From assembly GCA_009885445.1 (NCBI GenBank), contig VFKQ01000354.1, forward strand, positions 1 through 20,926: a DNA stretch of 20,926 bases, given 5' to 3'. The stretch comes from Anaerolineaceae bacterium. GTDB taxonomy: Bacteria > Chloroflexota > Anaerolineae > Anaerolineales > Villigracilaceae. The translations under genes and the position numbers were made by a program. Below the pieces are notes generated by a model. The model was given only the letters and a program-made list of their open reading frames with translations. It was not told the origin of the DNA and searched no databases. This document shows, piece by piece, positions 1 through 7,060 of the stretch (position 1 is its first letter; each line of letters starts with the position of its first letter).

Positions 1-82
1 CAATGTCGCCCTCGCTGACGGTGCGCGGCAGGGTGGTTAATTTTTGATCTAAAGTAAATTCTTCAAAGTAAAGTCCGGGCAT
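1..82 (-). CDS. MaoC-like dehydratase, N-terminal fragment cut by window edge
   Basis: The minus strand opens with ATG at 82-80 and reads 27 codons to the window edge, beginning MPGLYFEEFTLDQKL and continuing with TLPRTVSEGD. This opening resembles MaoC/(R)-hydratase-like proteins, which usually start with a PGxYFEEF segment followed by a conserved (T)RTVTExD segment. An AGGAG Shine-Dalgarno lies 8 nt upstream of the start on the minus strand. Such proteins hydrate enoyl-CoA or mesaconyl-type substrates in the cytoplasm. The hot-dog fold and its Asp/His pair lie outside the window, so activity cannot be judged. The gene runs in the same direction as pnuC, 74 bp downstream of the pnuC stop. 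Confidence 0.7.
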   Translation of the reverse strand, partial: MPGLYFEEFTLDQKLTTLPRTVSEGDI

Positions 83-96
83 GAGATAGTCTCCTG

Positions 97-129
97 GTTG
101 GATGGTTAGATAGTTTGATAGTTGGATGG
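97..129. repeat. Short imperfect direct repeats (GTTGGATGG / GATAGTT)
   Basis: GTTGGATGG occurs at 97-105 and again at 121-129. The spacer contains TTAGATAGTTTGATA, itself made of GATAGTT-like units. It lies between the pnuC stop and the MaoC-like start. No hairpin or known operator is recognised. Confidence 0.5.
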
Positions 130-156
130 CTTCCTGCGGGGCCAAACGGTCGAGTA

Positions 157-840
157 CTAACTACGTTCTTTAGGCGGCAGGTTATGGAAATTTGGCGTCA
201 TTTGTTTGGCGGTCTTCTTCCACATTCTTAATCCATTGAAAGCCATGATGAGTAAGACGATGTAGAGTAAAGAGATAAATTTGATGTCCTTTACAAAGTA
301 AAGCCATATTCCAATTACATCCACAATTATCCAGTAAGCCCAACTTTCGATCTTTTTCTGAGCCATGAGCCACATCGCCGAAAAACTCATTATTGTTGTG
401 AAAGCATCAAGATAAGGGAAAGATGCCGCTTCAGGAAAAATTGTTGGGAGAAGGATGTGGATTCGACTCATTAAAACGCCAGTTATGGCGGAGAAAACAA
501 GTGTTACGGCAACCCATAAAATAAGCCCTTTTGAGTTGCTGTATTTTACATCAGTTATCCGCCCATTATCTTTAGGGGATTTATTCCATACCCACCAACC
601 ATAGATACTTGCACCAAGATAATAAATTTGTTCAATGGCGTCAGAGTAAAGTCTAATTTGATAAAACAAAGCCATGAATAACGCTACGCTGATAATCCCG
701 ATTGGCCACGTTAAAATATTTCTCTTGGAAATAAGCCAGACTGACCAAAGGTAAAAGACAGTGCCGATAAATTCGATGTAACTCATCGGGTATCCAACTA
801 TCGTAAAAGCAAGGTTGTCCACGCTAAGGAAGTTTTGCAT
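157..840 (-). CDS. pnuC: PnuC-type nicotinamide riboside transporter
   Basis: Integral membrane facilitator that imports nicotinamide riboside, which is trapped inside the cell by phosphorylation. The 227-residue product is mostly hydrophobic, with about seven predicted membrane segments. It carries the PnuC hallmark near residues 65-90: a YSDAIEQIYYLGASIYGWWVW stretch matching the YxxxxxQxxYxxxxxYGWxxW substrate-site pattern, preceded by SKRNILTWPIGI. I prefer the ATG at 840 because an AAGGA lies 8 nt upstream of it; an in-frame ATG at 861 would give 234 residues. The first 17 bases overlap the end of nadR, so the two genes are translationally coupled. A transporter next to the NadR kinase is the expected pairing, because the kinase drives net uptake. 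Base composition is AT-richer than in the genes to the right. Confidence 0.93.
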   Translation of the reverse strand: MQNFLSVDNLAFTIVGYPMSYIEFIGTVFYLWSVWLISKRNILTWPIGIISVALFMALFYQIRLYSDAIEQIYYLGASIYGWWVWNKSPKDNGRITDVKYSNSKGLILWVAVTLVFSAITGVLMSRIHILLPTIFPEAASFPYLDAFTTIMSFSAMWLMAQKKIESWAYWIIVDVIGIWLYFVKDIKFISLLYIVLLIMAFNGLRMWKKTAKQMTPNFHNLPPKERS

Positions 841-1861
841 CAGGATTTTCCTTGAAAACATTTAGTAAAGGTTTATATTTTTGAAATCTACTCAATATTG
901 ATTTGACTTTTTCCACTCTGGCTTCCAGGTTGCCACTTAAGGTAATGAAGGGAATCTTTCTTGCAAGAAGATCGCCGATAATTTGTTTCTGAAAGGTTTT
1001 TCGATTGACATCTCCTGAACGATCCCAACTATCATCATATGGGATATCGGTATCACAAAGAAAAACTAAATCGTAGCGGGATTGCGCCAGATTTGCAAAC
1101 TCACATAATTTTGGGGGTGTAGTCTGGTGATAATACTGGGAAAACATAAAAGTTGTTATAGCATTGGTATCTGTAAATAGATACTGATTTGCCTGATGAA
1201 GCAGGCCATTCTCGCGTTCCAAGTGCCCTTCTGCAATCTCGACCAATTGCTCCAAGGATAATCTGCGTTGAACTTGATTTTTATCCCAATATTCTCGCCC
1301 ATATTCAGCCATCCAAACTGTGTTGTATTCACCCGCCATTCGCTTGGCCATAGTTGTTTTACCTGTGGAAGGTGCGCCCAAGAAGACAACGTTTGTAATC
1401 AAGTCTTGATAAACGATGGGTGAAATGTACTTACGATACAAGAAGGGATTTTCTCTAATCTTCGACCCAGAGATGGGGATAATATCGCGGGAAGGGTTTA
1501 TTAATCTGTTGACAGCGCCAAGCGCAACACTCATGTGTTCCCCGTAAAACTCGCTTGAGTAAAAATGAGTTATACCCGAAATCTTTAAATGTTCGATAAC
1601 GTATCTTTCATGACCGCGTTTTATTTTAGGCGTCTCGCCAACCTCTGTTGGCCCATCCCATGCTTCGATAGCCCTTACATGTGGATATAGCTTTCTTATC
1701 CAATTGGAGCGAATATTTAACGGAATGGATGTTGTTTCCGGAGCATCGTAAATAATTACAGACACCTCATCCATTTCAGAAAGCGCTATTTCAATGACTG
1801 ATTGATGCCCTTTGTGTAAAGGTGCAAACTTTCCAAGAGTAAGTCCGTGAGTTTTGCTCAT
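824..1861 (-). CDS. nadR: NadR-like bifunctional NMN adenylyltransferase / ribosylnicotinamide kinase
   Basis: A 345-residue cytoplasmic protein of the NAD salvage pathway. Residues 8-140 form a nucleotidyltransferase domain with GKFAPLHKGH at 10-19 (the HxGH signature) and ISGSKIREN at 130-138 (the ISxTxxR-like motif). Residues 155-340 form a P-loop kinase domain with Walker A GAPSTGKTT at 162-170 and a YGREYW segment. Together these phosphorylate nicotinamide riboside to NMN and adenylylate NMN to NAD. The E. coli protein is longer because of an N-terminal helix-turn-helix repressor domain; that domain is absent here, so this version is probably purely enzymatic. The start at 1861 places the nucleotidyltransferase motif right at the N terminus, as in other HTH-less forms. 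It is the first gene of the nadR-pnuC operon and is transcribed divergently from the glycosidase gene. Confidence 0.93.
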   Translation of the reverse strand: MSKTHGLTLGKFAPLHKGHQSVIEIALSEMDEVSVIIYDAPETTSIPLNIRSNWIRKLYPHVRAIEAWDGPTEVGETPKIKRGHERYVIEHLKISGITHFYSSEFYGEHMSVALGAVNRLINPSRDIIPISGSKIRENPFLYRKYISPIVYQDLITNVVFLGAPSTGKTTMAKRMAGEYNTVWMAEYGREYWDKNQVQRRLSLEQLVEIAEGHLERENGLLHQANQYLFTDTNAITTFMFSQYYHQTTPPKLCEFANLAQSRYDLVFLCDTDIPYDDSWDRSGDVNRKTFQKQIIGDLLARKIPFITLSGNLEARVEKVKSILSRFQKYKPLLNVFKENPDAKLP

Positions 1862-1915
1862 GATTATTGAGGCTGTTTTTGGGGAAGTCGCTGAACTGTT
1901 CGACTATCCAGCCAA

Positions 1916-1921
1916 ATTATA
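1916..1921 (-). promoter_or_regulatory. Probable -10 box for nadR-pnuC
   Basis: The minus strand reads TATAAT at 1921-1916, about 55 bp upstream of the nadR start. No good -35 is visible at 17 bp. The box lies only 5-10 bp from the -35 of the divergent glycosidase promoter, so the two promoters are nearly back to back. Confidence 0.5.
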
Positions 1922-1925
1922 CCCT

Positions 1926-1954
1926 TTGACCTCTCCCCATTCTGCCCGTACAAT
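1926..1954 (+). promoter_or_regulatory. Sigma70-type promoter giving a leaderless glycosidase mRNA
   Basis: TTGACC at 1926-1931 and TACAAT at 1949-1954 are separated by exactly 17 bp. Transcription would be expected about 7 nt after the -10, at or next to the A of the ATG at 1961. No Shine-Dalgarno precedes that ATG. Both facts point to a leaderless transcript. Confidence 0.7.
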
Positions 1955-1960
1955 TCAGGC

Positions 1961-4351
1961 ATGCCCTCATGGAATCTCACCAACGGCGACCCGCTGCACC
2001 TCAGCCTCGCCGCTGACGCCCGCTTCGGCGGCGCGGACTATCTCAACGACCACAACTGGGAACTCGAACTCGGCGCGGGCCAGCCTGCCGCGCTTTCTTT
2101 GCACACCACGTTCGGACTGCGCGCCCGCTCGATGCGCATCTTCCCTTCATTTAACGAAGGACGCAAAACCGTCACAGACCCCGCCACCTTCGTCGCGCCA
2201 CCGTCCCTGCGCGCCTTTTACCCCAACCTCCTAATTCTCCAATTCTCTCCATTTCAGAATCTCGAAGTCACTGCCGAATTTTGGGTGCCATCCTCGCAAA
2301 CGCTGGCGGGGCGTTATACGCTGATTAATCGGGCGCCCGCCTCACGCAAGATTCGCCTCGACGTCTCCGCCGCGCTGGTTCCACTGGATGGCAGTCCATT
2401 CGCCGCGACGCAGATTCAGATGGTCAACGTGCTCGCCGCTTCCACGGGCGGACTCGCCCCGCTTCTATTTATGTCGGGCGGGCCGGCCTCAGTTACCGGC
2501 GCCTCCCCCTCGCTGACAGTGACTCTCGACCTCGCCCCGGGCGCCTCGCGCCAAATCACGTGGACCGAGGCCGCGCTCGAAACGGCTGAAGCTTCATTTG
2601 AGTTGGCCCGCCGCACCGCATCGCGTCCCTTCGACGCCGAACGCGCGCGCATTGAACTCACTTCACAATCGGAAACAGTCGAAATCCAAACCGGCGACCC
2701 CGACTGGGACGCGGCCTTCGCCTTCACCCAAAAAGCCGCGCTGAGTCTTTTCTTCCCCGCCAGTGAACATTTGCCTAACGCCTCCTTTGTCACCTCGCGC
2801 AGGCCCGACAGCGGATTCTCGCGCACACGCGACGGCAACGATTATCCCCTCGGCTGGGCGGGACAAAGTCCGCTCGATGCATATTATCTTTCCGGCTTGC
2901 TCCCCGGCGCGCCAAGCCTCGCGCACGGACTCTTGAAAAACTTTCTCGCCTCGCAAGCCGAAGACGGAGTGATCGACATGCGTCCGGGCCTCAAAGGTCA
3001 ACGCACAAAAATGCTGGCCGCGCCCATCCTCGCCTCCACCGCCTGGCACATCTACCTCACCAACGGCGACGAAAAATTTCTGGCCGAGTCGTTCCCAAAA
3101 CTATTGTCCTTTTTCTGGAACTGGTTCGCCCTCGCCCACGACCGCGACGCAGACGGCCTGCCCGAATGGGATCACCTCCTGCAAACCGGCTGGGAGGATA
3201 ACCCGCTCTTCGATGTTTGGCATCCCTCCGCGCAAAGTGTAGACGTGACCACCGTCATCAACCCGGGCCTCTACGCACTGCTCGCGCGTGAAGCGGGTTG
3301 CCTCATCCTCATGGCCGATAAACTCGGCCGCGCCGGCGAAGTCGAACTTGTCCGCGTGCAGGCCGAACTGCTCGAAAAATCTGTCGCCGATTCCTGGGAC
3401 GAACACGCCGCCCTCTATCGTTACCGCGACCTCAACACGCGCCTCAGCCTACCCGGAAAAATCCTCGCCACTGCAAACGGCAAAGAACCCATCAAACCCA
3501 AACTCGAATTTTATAGTCCCGTGCGTTTGCTGATTCAAATCCAAACCGCCAACCCCGCCGCCAAACGCCCCGAAGTGCGCATCTCTGAATATGTCAGCAA
3601 GACGCCCGTCGAAATTATTACGCCCGAGCAATTCACGTGGCGCAGTGGCGGCTTGGTCGCAACCAGCCGCCGAGTCTATGAGCGCCTCGGCCTCGTCTCT
3701 GCGAAAGGCCTCAAAGAGGAAGATGTCGTCATCGTCAAAACCGTGGACCTCACCGCGCAGGATCACACCCTCTTCTTGCCGTTGTGGGCCGCCCTGCCCG
3801 AGACTGATCGCGCACAAACATTACTGCGCGCCCTCACCGACGCGGACCGCTTCGCCCGCCCATTCGGAATCCCCGCCGTCGCCTCCTCCTCCGCGCCCTT
3901 CGACACGCTCAGGGCATCGCCCGAAGCGGATTCAGTCTCGAGGAGCGTTCACCTCCCCTGGAACAATCTCATCGGCGAGGGCCTGCTCGGCTACGGATTC
4001 AAAGACGAAGCCGCCCGTCTCGTCGAAAAATTAATGAGCGCCGTGATTCAAAATTTAAAAAATGGACGCGCCTTCTACCAAAGTTACCACGCCGACAATG
4101 GCGCCGGCCTCGGCGAACGCAACGCGCTGGCAGGTCTCGCCCCCTTGGGCCTCTTCCTGCAAACCCTCGGCGTGACGATTCTCTCCGGCACCAGCGTGCG
4201 CCTCGAAGGAAAAAATCCCTTCGCCTGGCCCATCACCCTCCGCTATCGCGGCATGACCATCACGCGCGGACTCGAGTCTACTGAAGTGAGTTTTTTGAAT
4301 GGCAAGTCGGTTACCGTCACCGACAATGCGGCCTGTGTTGTTTCCGCTTAA
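1961..4351 (+). CDS. GH63/MGH1-like (alpha/alpha)6-barrel glycoside hydrolase
   Basis: A 796-residue protein. The N-terminal third is beta-rich (residues 1-200, starting MPSWNLTNGDPLHLSLAADA), as in the sandwich domain that precedes the barrel in GH63-like enzymes. From about residue 230 a helical-barrel domain follows. Its clearest signature lies at residues 396-415: DADGLPEW, then TGWEDNPLFD with E412 and D413, where GH63 enzymes have an SGxD(N/D)SP segment bearing the catalytic acid. No signal peptide is seen, so the enzyme is probably cytoplasmic and acts on an oligosaccharide such as a glucosylated or mannosylated solute; the substrate is not readable. A segment around residues 646-663 is encoded by a REP-like sequence (3899-3912). 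The last 83 bp are repeated at 5124-5206. Translation appears to start without a leader. Confidence 0.78.
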   Translation: MPSWNLTNGDPLHLSLAADARFGGADYLNDHNWELELGAGQPAALSLHTTFGLRARSMRIFPSFNEGRKTVTDPATFVAPPSLRAFYPNLLILQFSPFQNLEVTAEFWVPSSQTLAGRYTLINRAPASRKIRLDVSAALVPLDGSPFAATQIQMVNVLAASTGGLAPLLFMSGGPASVTGASPSLTVTLDLAPGASRQITWTEAALETAEASFELARRTASRPFDAERARIELTSQSETVEIQTGDPDWDAAFAFTQKAALSLFFPASEHLPNASFVTSRRPDSGFSRTRDGNDYPLGWAGQSPLDAYYLSGLLPGAPSLAHGLLKNFLASQAEDGVIDMRPGLKGQRTKMLAAPILASTAWHIYLTNGDEKFLAESFPKLLSFFWNWFALAHDRDADGLPEWDHLLQTGWEDNPLFDVWHPSAQSVDVTTVINPGLYALLAREAGCLILMADKLGRAGEVELVRVQAELLEKSVADSWDEHAALYRYRDLNTRLSLPGKILATANGKEPIKPKLEFYSPVRLLIQIQTANPAAKRPEVRISEYVSKTPVEIITPEQFTWRSGGLVATSRRVYERLGLVSAKGLKEEDVVIVKTVDLTAQDHTLFLPLWAALPETDRAQTLLRALTDADRFARPFGIPAVASSSAPFDTLRASPEADSVSRSVHLPWNNLIGEGLLGYGFKDEAARLVEKLMSAVIQNLKNGRAFYQSYHADNGAGLGERNALAGLAPLGLFLQTLGVTILSGTSVRLEGKNPFAWPITLRYRGMTITRGLESTEVSFLNGKSVTVTDNAACVVSA
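3899..3912 (+). repeat. REP-like core TTCGACACGCTCAG inside the glycosidase gene
   Basis: TTCGACACGCTCAG differs by one base from the reverse complement of 5254-5267 (TTCGACAGGCTCAG). TTCGACA-GCTCAG cores are a dispersed intergenic repeat in many bacteria; here one copy is in frame within a coding sequence. Confidence 0.55.
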
Positions 4352-4403
4352 ACAGTCACCGTCCATGCGGCGTAGAATAGGGTGCTGAATTTCTTTCTTA
4401 TGC

Positions 4404-4409
4404 TATAAT
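4404..4409 (+). promoter_or_regulatory. Extended -10 promoter of the VapBC module
   Basis: TGCTATAAT at 4401-4409 is an extended -10 (TGn followed by a perfect TATAAT). No clear -35 is seen. Transcription would start near 4416, followed by AAGGTG at 4419-4424, 4 nt before the ATG at 4429. Confidence 0.65.
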
Positions 4410-4428
4410 TTTTTGAACAAGGTGCAAC

Positions 4429-4668
4429 ATGGCAATGCCTAGAATCCTGCAAGATTTCTCATCCCTTTCTCCCGAGGCCCAAAAGCAACTTCTCGTTTAT
4501 TTGGACTATCTTAAAACGCGTTATCCTGCAGGCGCCACGAAGAAGGTCAAAAAACGAAAATTGAAGGATGAGCCATTTATTGGCATGTGGCGAAACCGAA
4601 CAGATATTCAAAACGGCGCAGATTATGTGCGCGATTTTCGCCGCCGTGAGTGGGGCCGCAAGGCGTGA
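4429..4668 (+). CDS. VapB-type antitoxin
   Basis: A 79-residue basic protein. The N-terminal half (SPEAQKQLLVYLDYLKTRY) is a predicted helix typical of DUF2281-like antitoxins. The C-terminal half, from EPFIGMWRNRTDIQNGADYV to the RRREW end, matches the common toxin-neutralising tail of PIN-toxin partners (PFxGMWxDRxDMxDSxxWVRxLRxxEW). It would bind and inhibit the downstream PIN RNase and probably repress its own promoter. The ATG at 4429 is preceded by AAGGTG at 4 nt spacing. The stop codon overlaps the toxin GTG start as GTGA, the usual tight coupling of antitoxin and toxin. Confidence 0.85.
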   Translation: MAMPRILQDFSSLSPEAQKQLLVYLDYLKTRYPAGATKKVKKRKLKDEPFIGMWRNRTDIQNGADYVRDFRRREWGRKA

Positions 4669-5051
4669 GCATTACACTGGTTGACACGGATATTCTGATT
4701 GATTCCGGGTTGCAGGATGAGCAGGCCATCCGCTGTCTCAACGATTTGGAGCAAATATCAGATTTGGGGCTAAGCGCCATTACGCAGATGGAGTTGATTG
4801 TTGGCTGTCGGAACAAGACCGAGCTCCGCAAAATACAACAGTTTCTCCAACGCTTTCAGGTGTATCCTTTGACAGATCAAATAAGCGGGTTGGCCACTGA
4901 TCTGCTCGAAAAATATCGCCTGAGTCACGGGTTGCTTATTCCGGATGCGTTAATCGCAGCCACGGCCCTTTCTTTGACTTGTGATTTTATAACCAAAAAT
5001 CAACGCGACTATCAGTTCGTTCGCGATTTGCGGCTGTTGCCGTACCCATAG
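4665..5051 (+). CDS. vapC: VapC-type PIN-domain ribonuclease toxin
   Basis: A 128-residue PIN-domain protein starting at GTG 4665, which overlaps the antitoxin stop. The acidic metal-binding residues are in place: D7 and D9 in LVDTDILID, E43 in ITQMELIVG, D94 in LIPDALIAAT, and a further candidate, D115, in NQRDYQ. VapC toxins cleave structured RNAs such as initiator tRNA or rRNA; the target cannot be read from sequence. An upstream in-frame ATG at 4650 would only add residues before the conserved beta strand, so GTG is preferred. With the antitoxin it forms a complete module that lies exactly between the glycosidase gene end and the extra copy of that end. Confidence 0.87.
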   Translation: MSITLVDTDILIDSGLQDEQAIRCLNDLEQISDLGLSAITQMELIVGCRNKTELRKIQQFLQRFQVYPLTDQISGLATDLLEKYRLSHGLLIPDALIAATALSLTCDFITKNQRDYQFVRDLRLLPYP

Positions 5052-5123
5052 TTGCACAGCAACGCAAACTAATCAGCCAAGAGAAAACCCCGGATTTCCA
5101 AACCCCTTTTTAAACTCTCAAGA

Positions 5124-5206
5124 GACTCGAGTCTACTGAAGTGAGTTTCTTGAATGGCAAGTCTGTCACAATCACAGACTCTGCGGCTTGTGTTGTCTCC
5201 GAGTAG
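5124..5206 (+). pseudogene. Extra copy of the glycosidase gene 3' end
   Basis: The 83 bases 5124-5206 align without gaps to 4269-4351, the end of the glycosidase gene, with 70 identities (84%). The reading frame is preserved to a stop codon: LESTEVSFLNGKSV followed by TITDSAACVVSE, against TVTDNAACVVSA in the intact gene. Over 26 codons there are three amino-acid changes and about seven synonymous changes, counting the stop. The fragment therefore derives from a functional allele and not from neutral decay. There is no start or upstream coding sequence; homology begins abruptly near 5121. Confidence 0.9.
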
Positions 5207-5253
5207 TGTCATCTCTTCATTCATAAAACAAATTTTCACCGCGAAGACTCGTA

Positions 5254-5267
5254 CTGAGCCTGTCGAA
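5254..5267 (-). repeat. REP-like core TTCGACAGGCTCAG
   Basis: On the minus strand this reads TTCGACAGGCTCAG, one base different from 3899-3912. It lies between the glycosidase-end copy and nhaA, in an otherwise featureless gap (5207-5331). Confidence 0.55.
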
Positions 5268-5344
5268 ATATTGGCGAAAAATATCTGAGTTTTGCGTAAG
5301 ACGTGTTAAAATTAACACAGAGCAACATCACAAGGAGCAATTGC

Positions 5345-6532
5345 GTGAAATTGACGAAACTCTTCAAAGAATTTTTTGAAAGTGAACAGGCTTCGGGCAT
5401 TTTGTTGATTTTATGCACCGGGTTTTCGATCCTGGTTGCCAACATGGCATGGGGATTGGGGTATATCGAGTTTTGGCATCAAAAGATTGGCGTGGCATTA
5501 GGCAGGTTCACGTTGAACCTGAGCGTAGAACACTGGATCAACGATGGGCTGATGGTGATCTTCTTCCTGTTGATCGGTCTGGAGATCGAGCGCGAAATCT
5601 ACGCGGGCGAACTGTCGGACTTGAAGAACGCCACCCTGCCGATCTTTGCCGCTCTCGGTGGAATGCTGATCCCGGGGTTGTTCCACTTTTTGCTCAACCG
5701 CGGCACCGAAACCCAAAGCGGCTTTGGCGTGCCGATGGCAACCGACATTGCCTTTGCCTTGGGCGTGCTTGCGCTACTGGGCAATCGGATTCCATTTGCG
5801 CTCAAGGTGTTTTTGACGGCGCTGGCAATCATTGACGACCTGGGCGCCATTTTCGTGATCGCGTTGTTCTACGTGGGTGATTTTTCGCTGACATACCTGC
5901 TTTTGTCGTTGGGTGTCTTTGTAGGATTGCTGGTGTTGAATCGTCTGGGGGTAAAGAGGCTTGCCTGGTATCTGATTCCCGGATTTTTTATGTGGTACTT
6001 CATGTTGCAATCGGGAGTCCATGCAACGCTAGCGGGTGTTTTGCTGGCGTTCGCAATTCCGTTCGGCGATGGCGGCGAAAACTCACCCTCTTATATTCTT
6101 CAACATGCCTTGCATAAACCGGTGGCGTTCCTGATCGTGCCATTATTCGCGCTTGCCAACACCGGCATTGTGCTGGGCGAAGGGTGGATCACCAGCATCG
6201 CTTCGACAAACAGCCTCGGCGTTTTTCTGGGTCTGTTTGCGGGAAAGCCACTGGGAATTTTTCTGTTCAGTTTCCTCGCTGTTCAATTCGGGTTGGCGCG
6301 CTTGCCCAACAATGTGAACTGGAAACACATCGTCGGTGCGGGCTTTTTGGGCGGCATCGGGTTTACCATGTCCATTTTCATTACCCTGCTGGCGTTTACA
6401 GACCCGGCTATTGTCAGTAGCACCAAGATCAGCATTTTGCTGACATCACTCTTGGCGGGCGTGACTGGCTACATCTTCCTGAGCAAGCTGGAGGGCACGA
6501 GGCAACCAGCCAATGCCGGGAATGCAGGGTAA
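5345..6532 (+). CDS. nhaA: NhaA-type Na+/H+ antiporter
   Basis: A 395-residue inner-membrane antiporter that exchanges cytoplasmic sodium for protons. Family residues are intact: the GLEIERE segment, ATDIAFALGVLALLG (Asp equivalent to E. coli D133), LAIIDDLGAIFVIALFY (the DD pair of the ion site, D163/D164 in E. coli) and AGKPLGIFLFS (Lys equivalent to K300). Length and about 12 hydrophobic segments are normal for NhaA. Start chosen at GTG 5345, which has AAGGAG 7 nt upstream; the open frame extends back to 5303 but those codons add nothing conserved. No partner genes are adjacent, and no terminator hairpin is evident in 6533-6640. Confidence 0.96.
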   Translation: MKLTKLFKEFFESEQASGILLILCTGFSILVANMAWGLGYIEFWHQKIGVALGRFTLNLSVEHWINDGLMVIFFLLIGLEIEREIYAGELSDLKNATLPIFAALGGMLIPGLFHFLLNRGTETQSGFGVPMATDIAFALGVLALLGNRIPFALKVFLTALAIIDDLGAIFVIALFYVGDFSLTYLLLSLGVFVGLLVLNRLGVKRLAWYLIPGFFMWYFMLQSGVHATLAGVLLAFAIPFGDGGENSPSYILQHALHKPVAFLIVPLFALANTGIVLGEGWITSIASTNSLGVFLGLFAGKPLGIFLFSFLAVQFGLARLPNNVNWKHIVGAGFLGGIGFTMSIFITLLAFTDPAIVSSTKISILLTSLLAGVTGYIFLSKLEGTRQPANAGNAG

Positions 6533-6649
6533 TCGCATTTGAATTTTTTACCCGCTAATCCTGCCAATCACATCAAAAATATGGTTGCGGCGCGGACTGT
6601 CTGTGAAGGCTAGACTTGTGGAATCGCAAGCGTTCTATTTGCAATTTTT

Positions 6650-6672
6650 TACGCGCTTTTTTGACGCGCGTA
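6650..6672. promoter_or_regulatory. Inverted repeat TACGCGC-N9-GCGCGTA over the receptor-gene promoter
   Basis: Perfect 7-bp arms at 6650-6656 and 6666-6672 surround a TTGACG (6661-6666) that can serve as a -35 for TATAAA at 6682-6687 (spacing 15 bp, short). The position suggests an operator, but the regulator is unknown. Confidence 0.4.
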
Positions 6673-6723
6673 TCACTGCGCTATAAATTCGGTGGTATAG
6701 TGCGGGCTCCAAGGAGCAAAGCG

Positions 6724-7059
6724 ATGAACAATTCAATTCGTTTATTGATGTTGGCAGTGGTGCAGGAACAGGACCTGGATGCGGCCACGCGTGCGCTGGA
6801 AAGTTTAGGCGCGCCGGTGGTGTATCTCTCCAGCGCCGGAGGGTTTTTGGGGCGACGAAACGCGACGATTCTGGTCGGCCTGCCGGTTGCACAAGAGGAG
6901 CAGACGTTGGAAGTTTTGCGCAAGACCTGCCGCCAGCGCATCGAATATTTGACTCTGCCGATGGAGGGCACACCGTTGCCCCTGCCCGCGCCCGTGCCGG
7001 TGACGGTGGGCGGCGCGAGCGTTTTTGCTTTGCCGGTGGAACGTTACGAGGAGTTATAA
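6724..7059 (+). CDS. Cyclic-di-AMP receptor family protein (DarA/PstA-like), longer paralogue
   Basis: A 111-residue PII-like protein of the cyclic-di-AMP receptor family. It shows the family order: LLMLAVVQEQDLDAATRAL, then LSSAGGFLGRRNATILVG at the ligand pocket, a long connecting loop, and the terminal strand VGGASVFALPVERYEEL. Such trimers bind c-di-AMP and relay it to unidentified partners. ATG 6724 has a strong AAGGAG 7 nt upstream; the open frame upstream to 6616 has no conserved content. Compared with the next gene the pocket motif differs (SSAGGFLGRRN against ASTGGFLRSGV), so the two paralogues may not share ligand affinity. The next gene starts one base after this stop codon. Confidence 0.85.
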   Translation: MNNSIRLLMLAVVQEQDLDAATRALESLGAPVVYLSSAGGFLGRRNATILVGLPVAQEEQTLEVLRKTCRQRIEYLTLPMEGTPLPLPAPVPVTVGGASVFALPVERYEEL

Positions 7060-7060
7060 A

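Noticed and set aside
4355..4371. Possible third mini-copy of the glycosidase 3' end (15 of 17 bases like 4316-4332) just after the stop codon
   Set aside because: It is too short and GC-rich to separate from chance or local slippage, and the frame is not preserved in a meaningful way.
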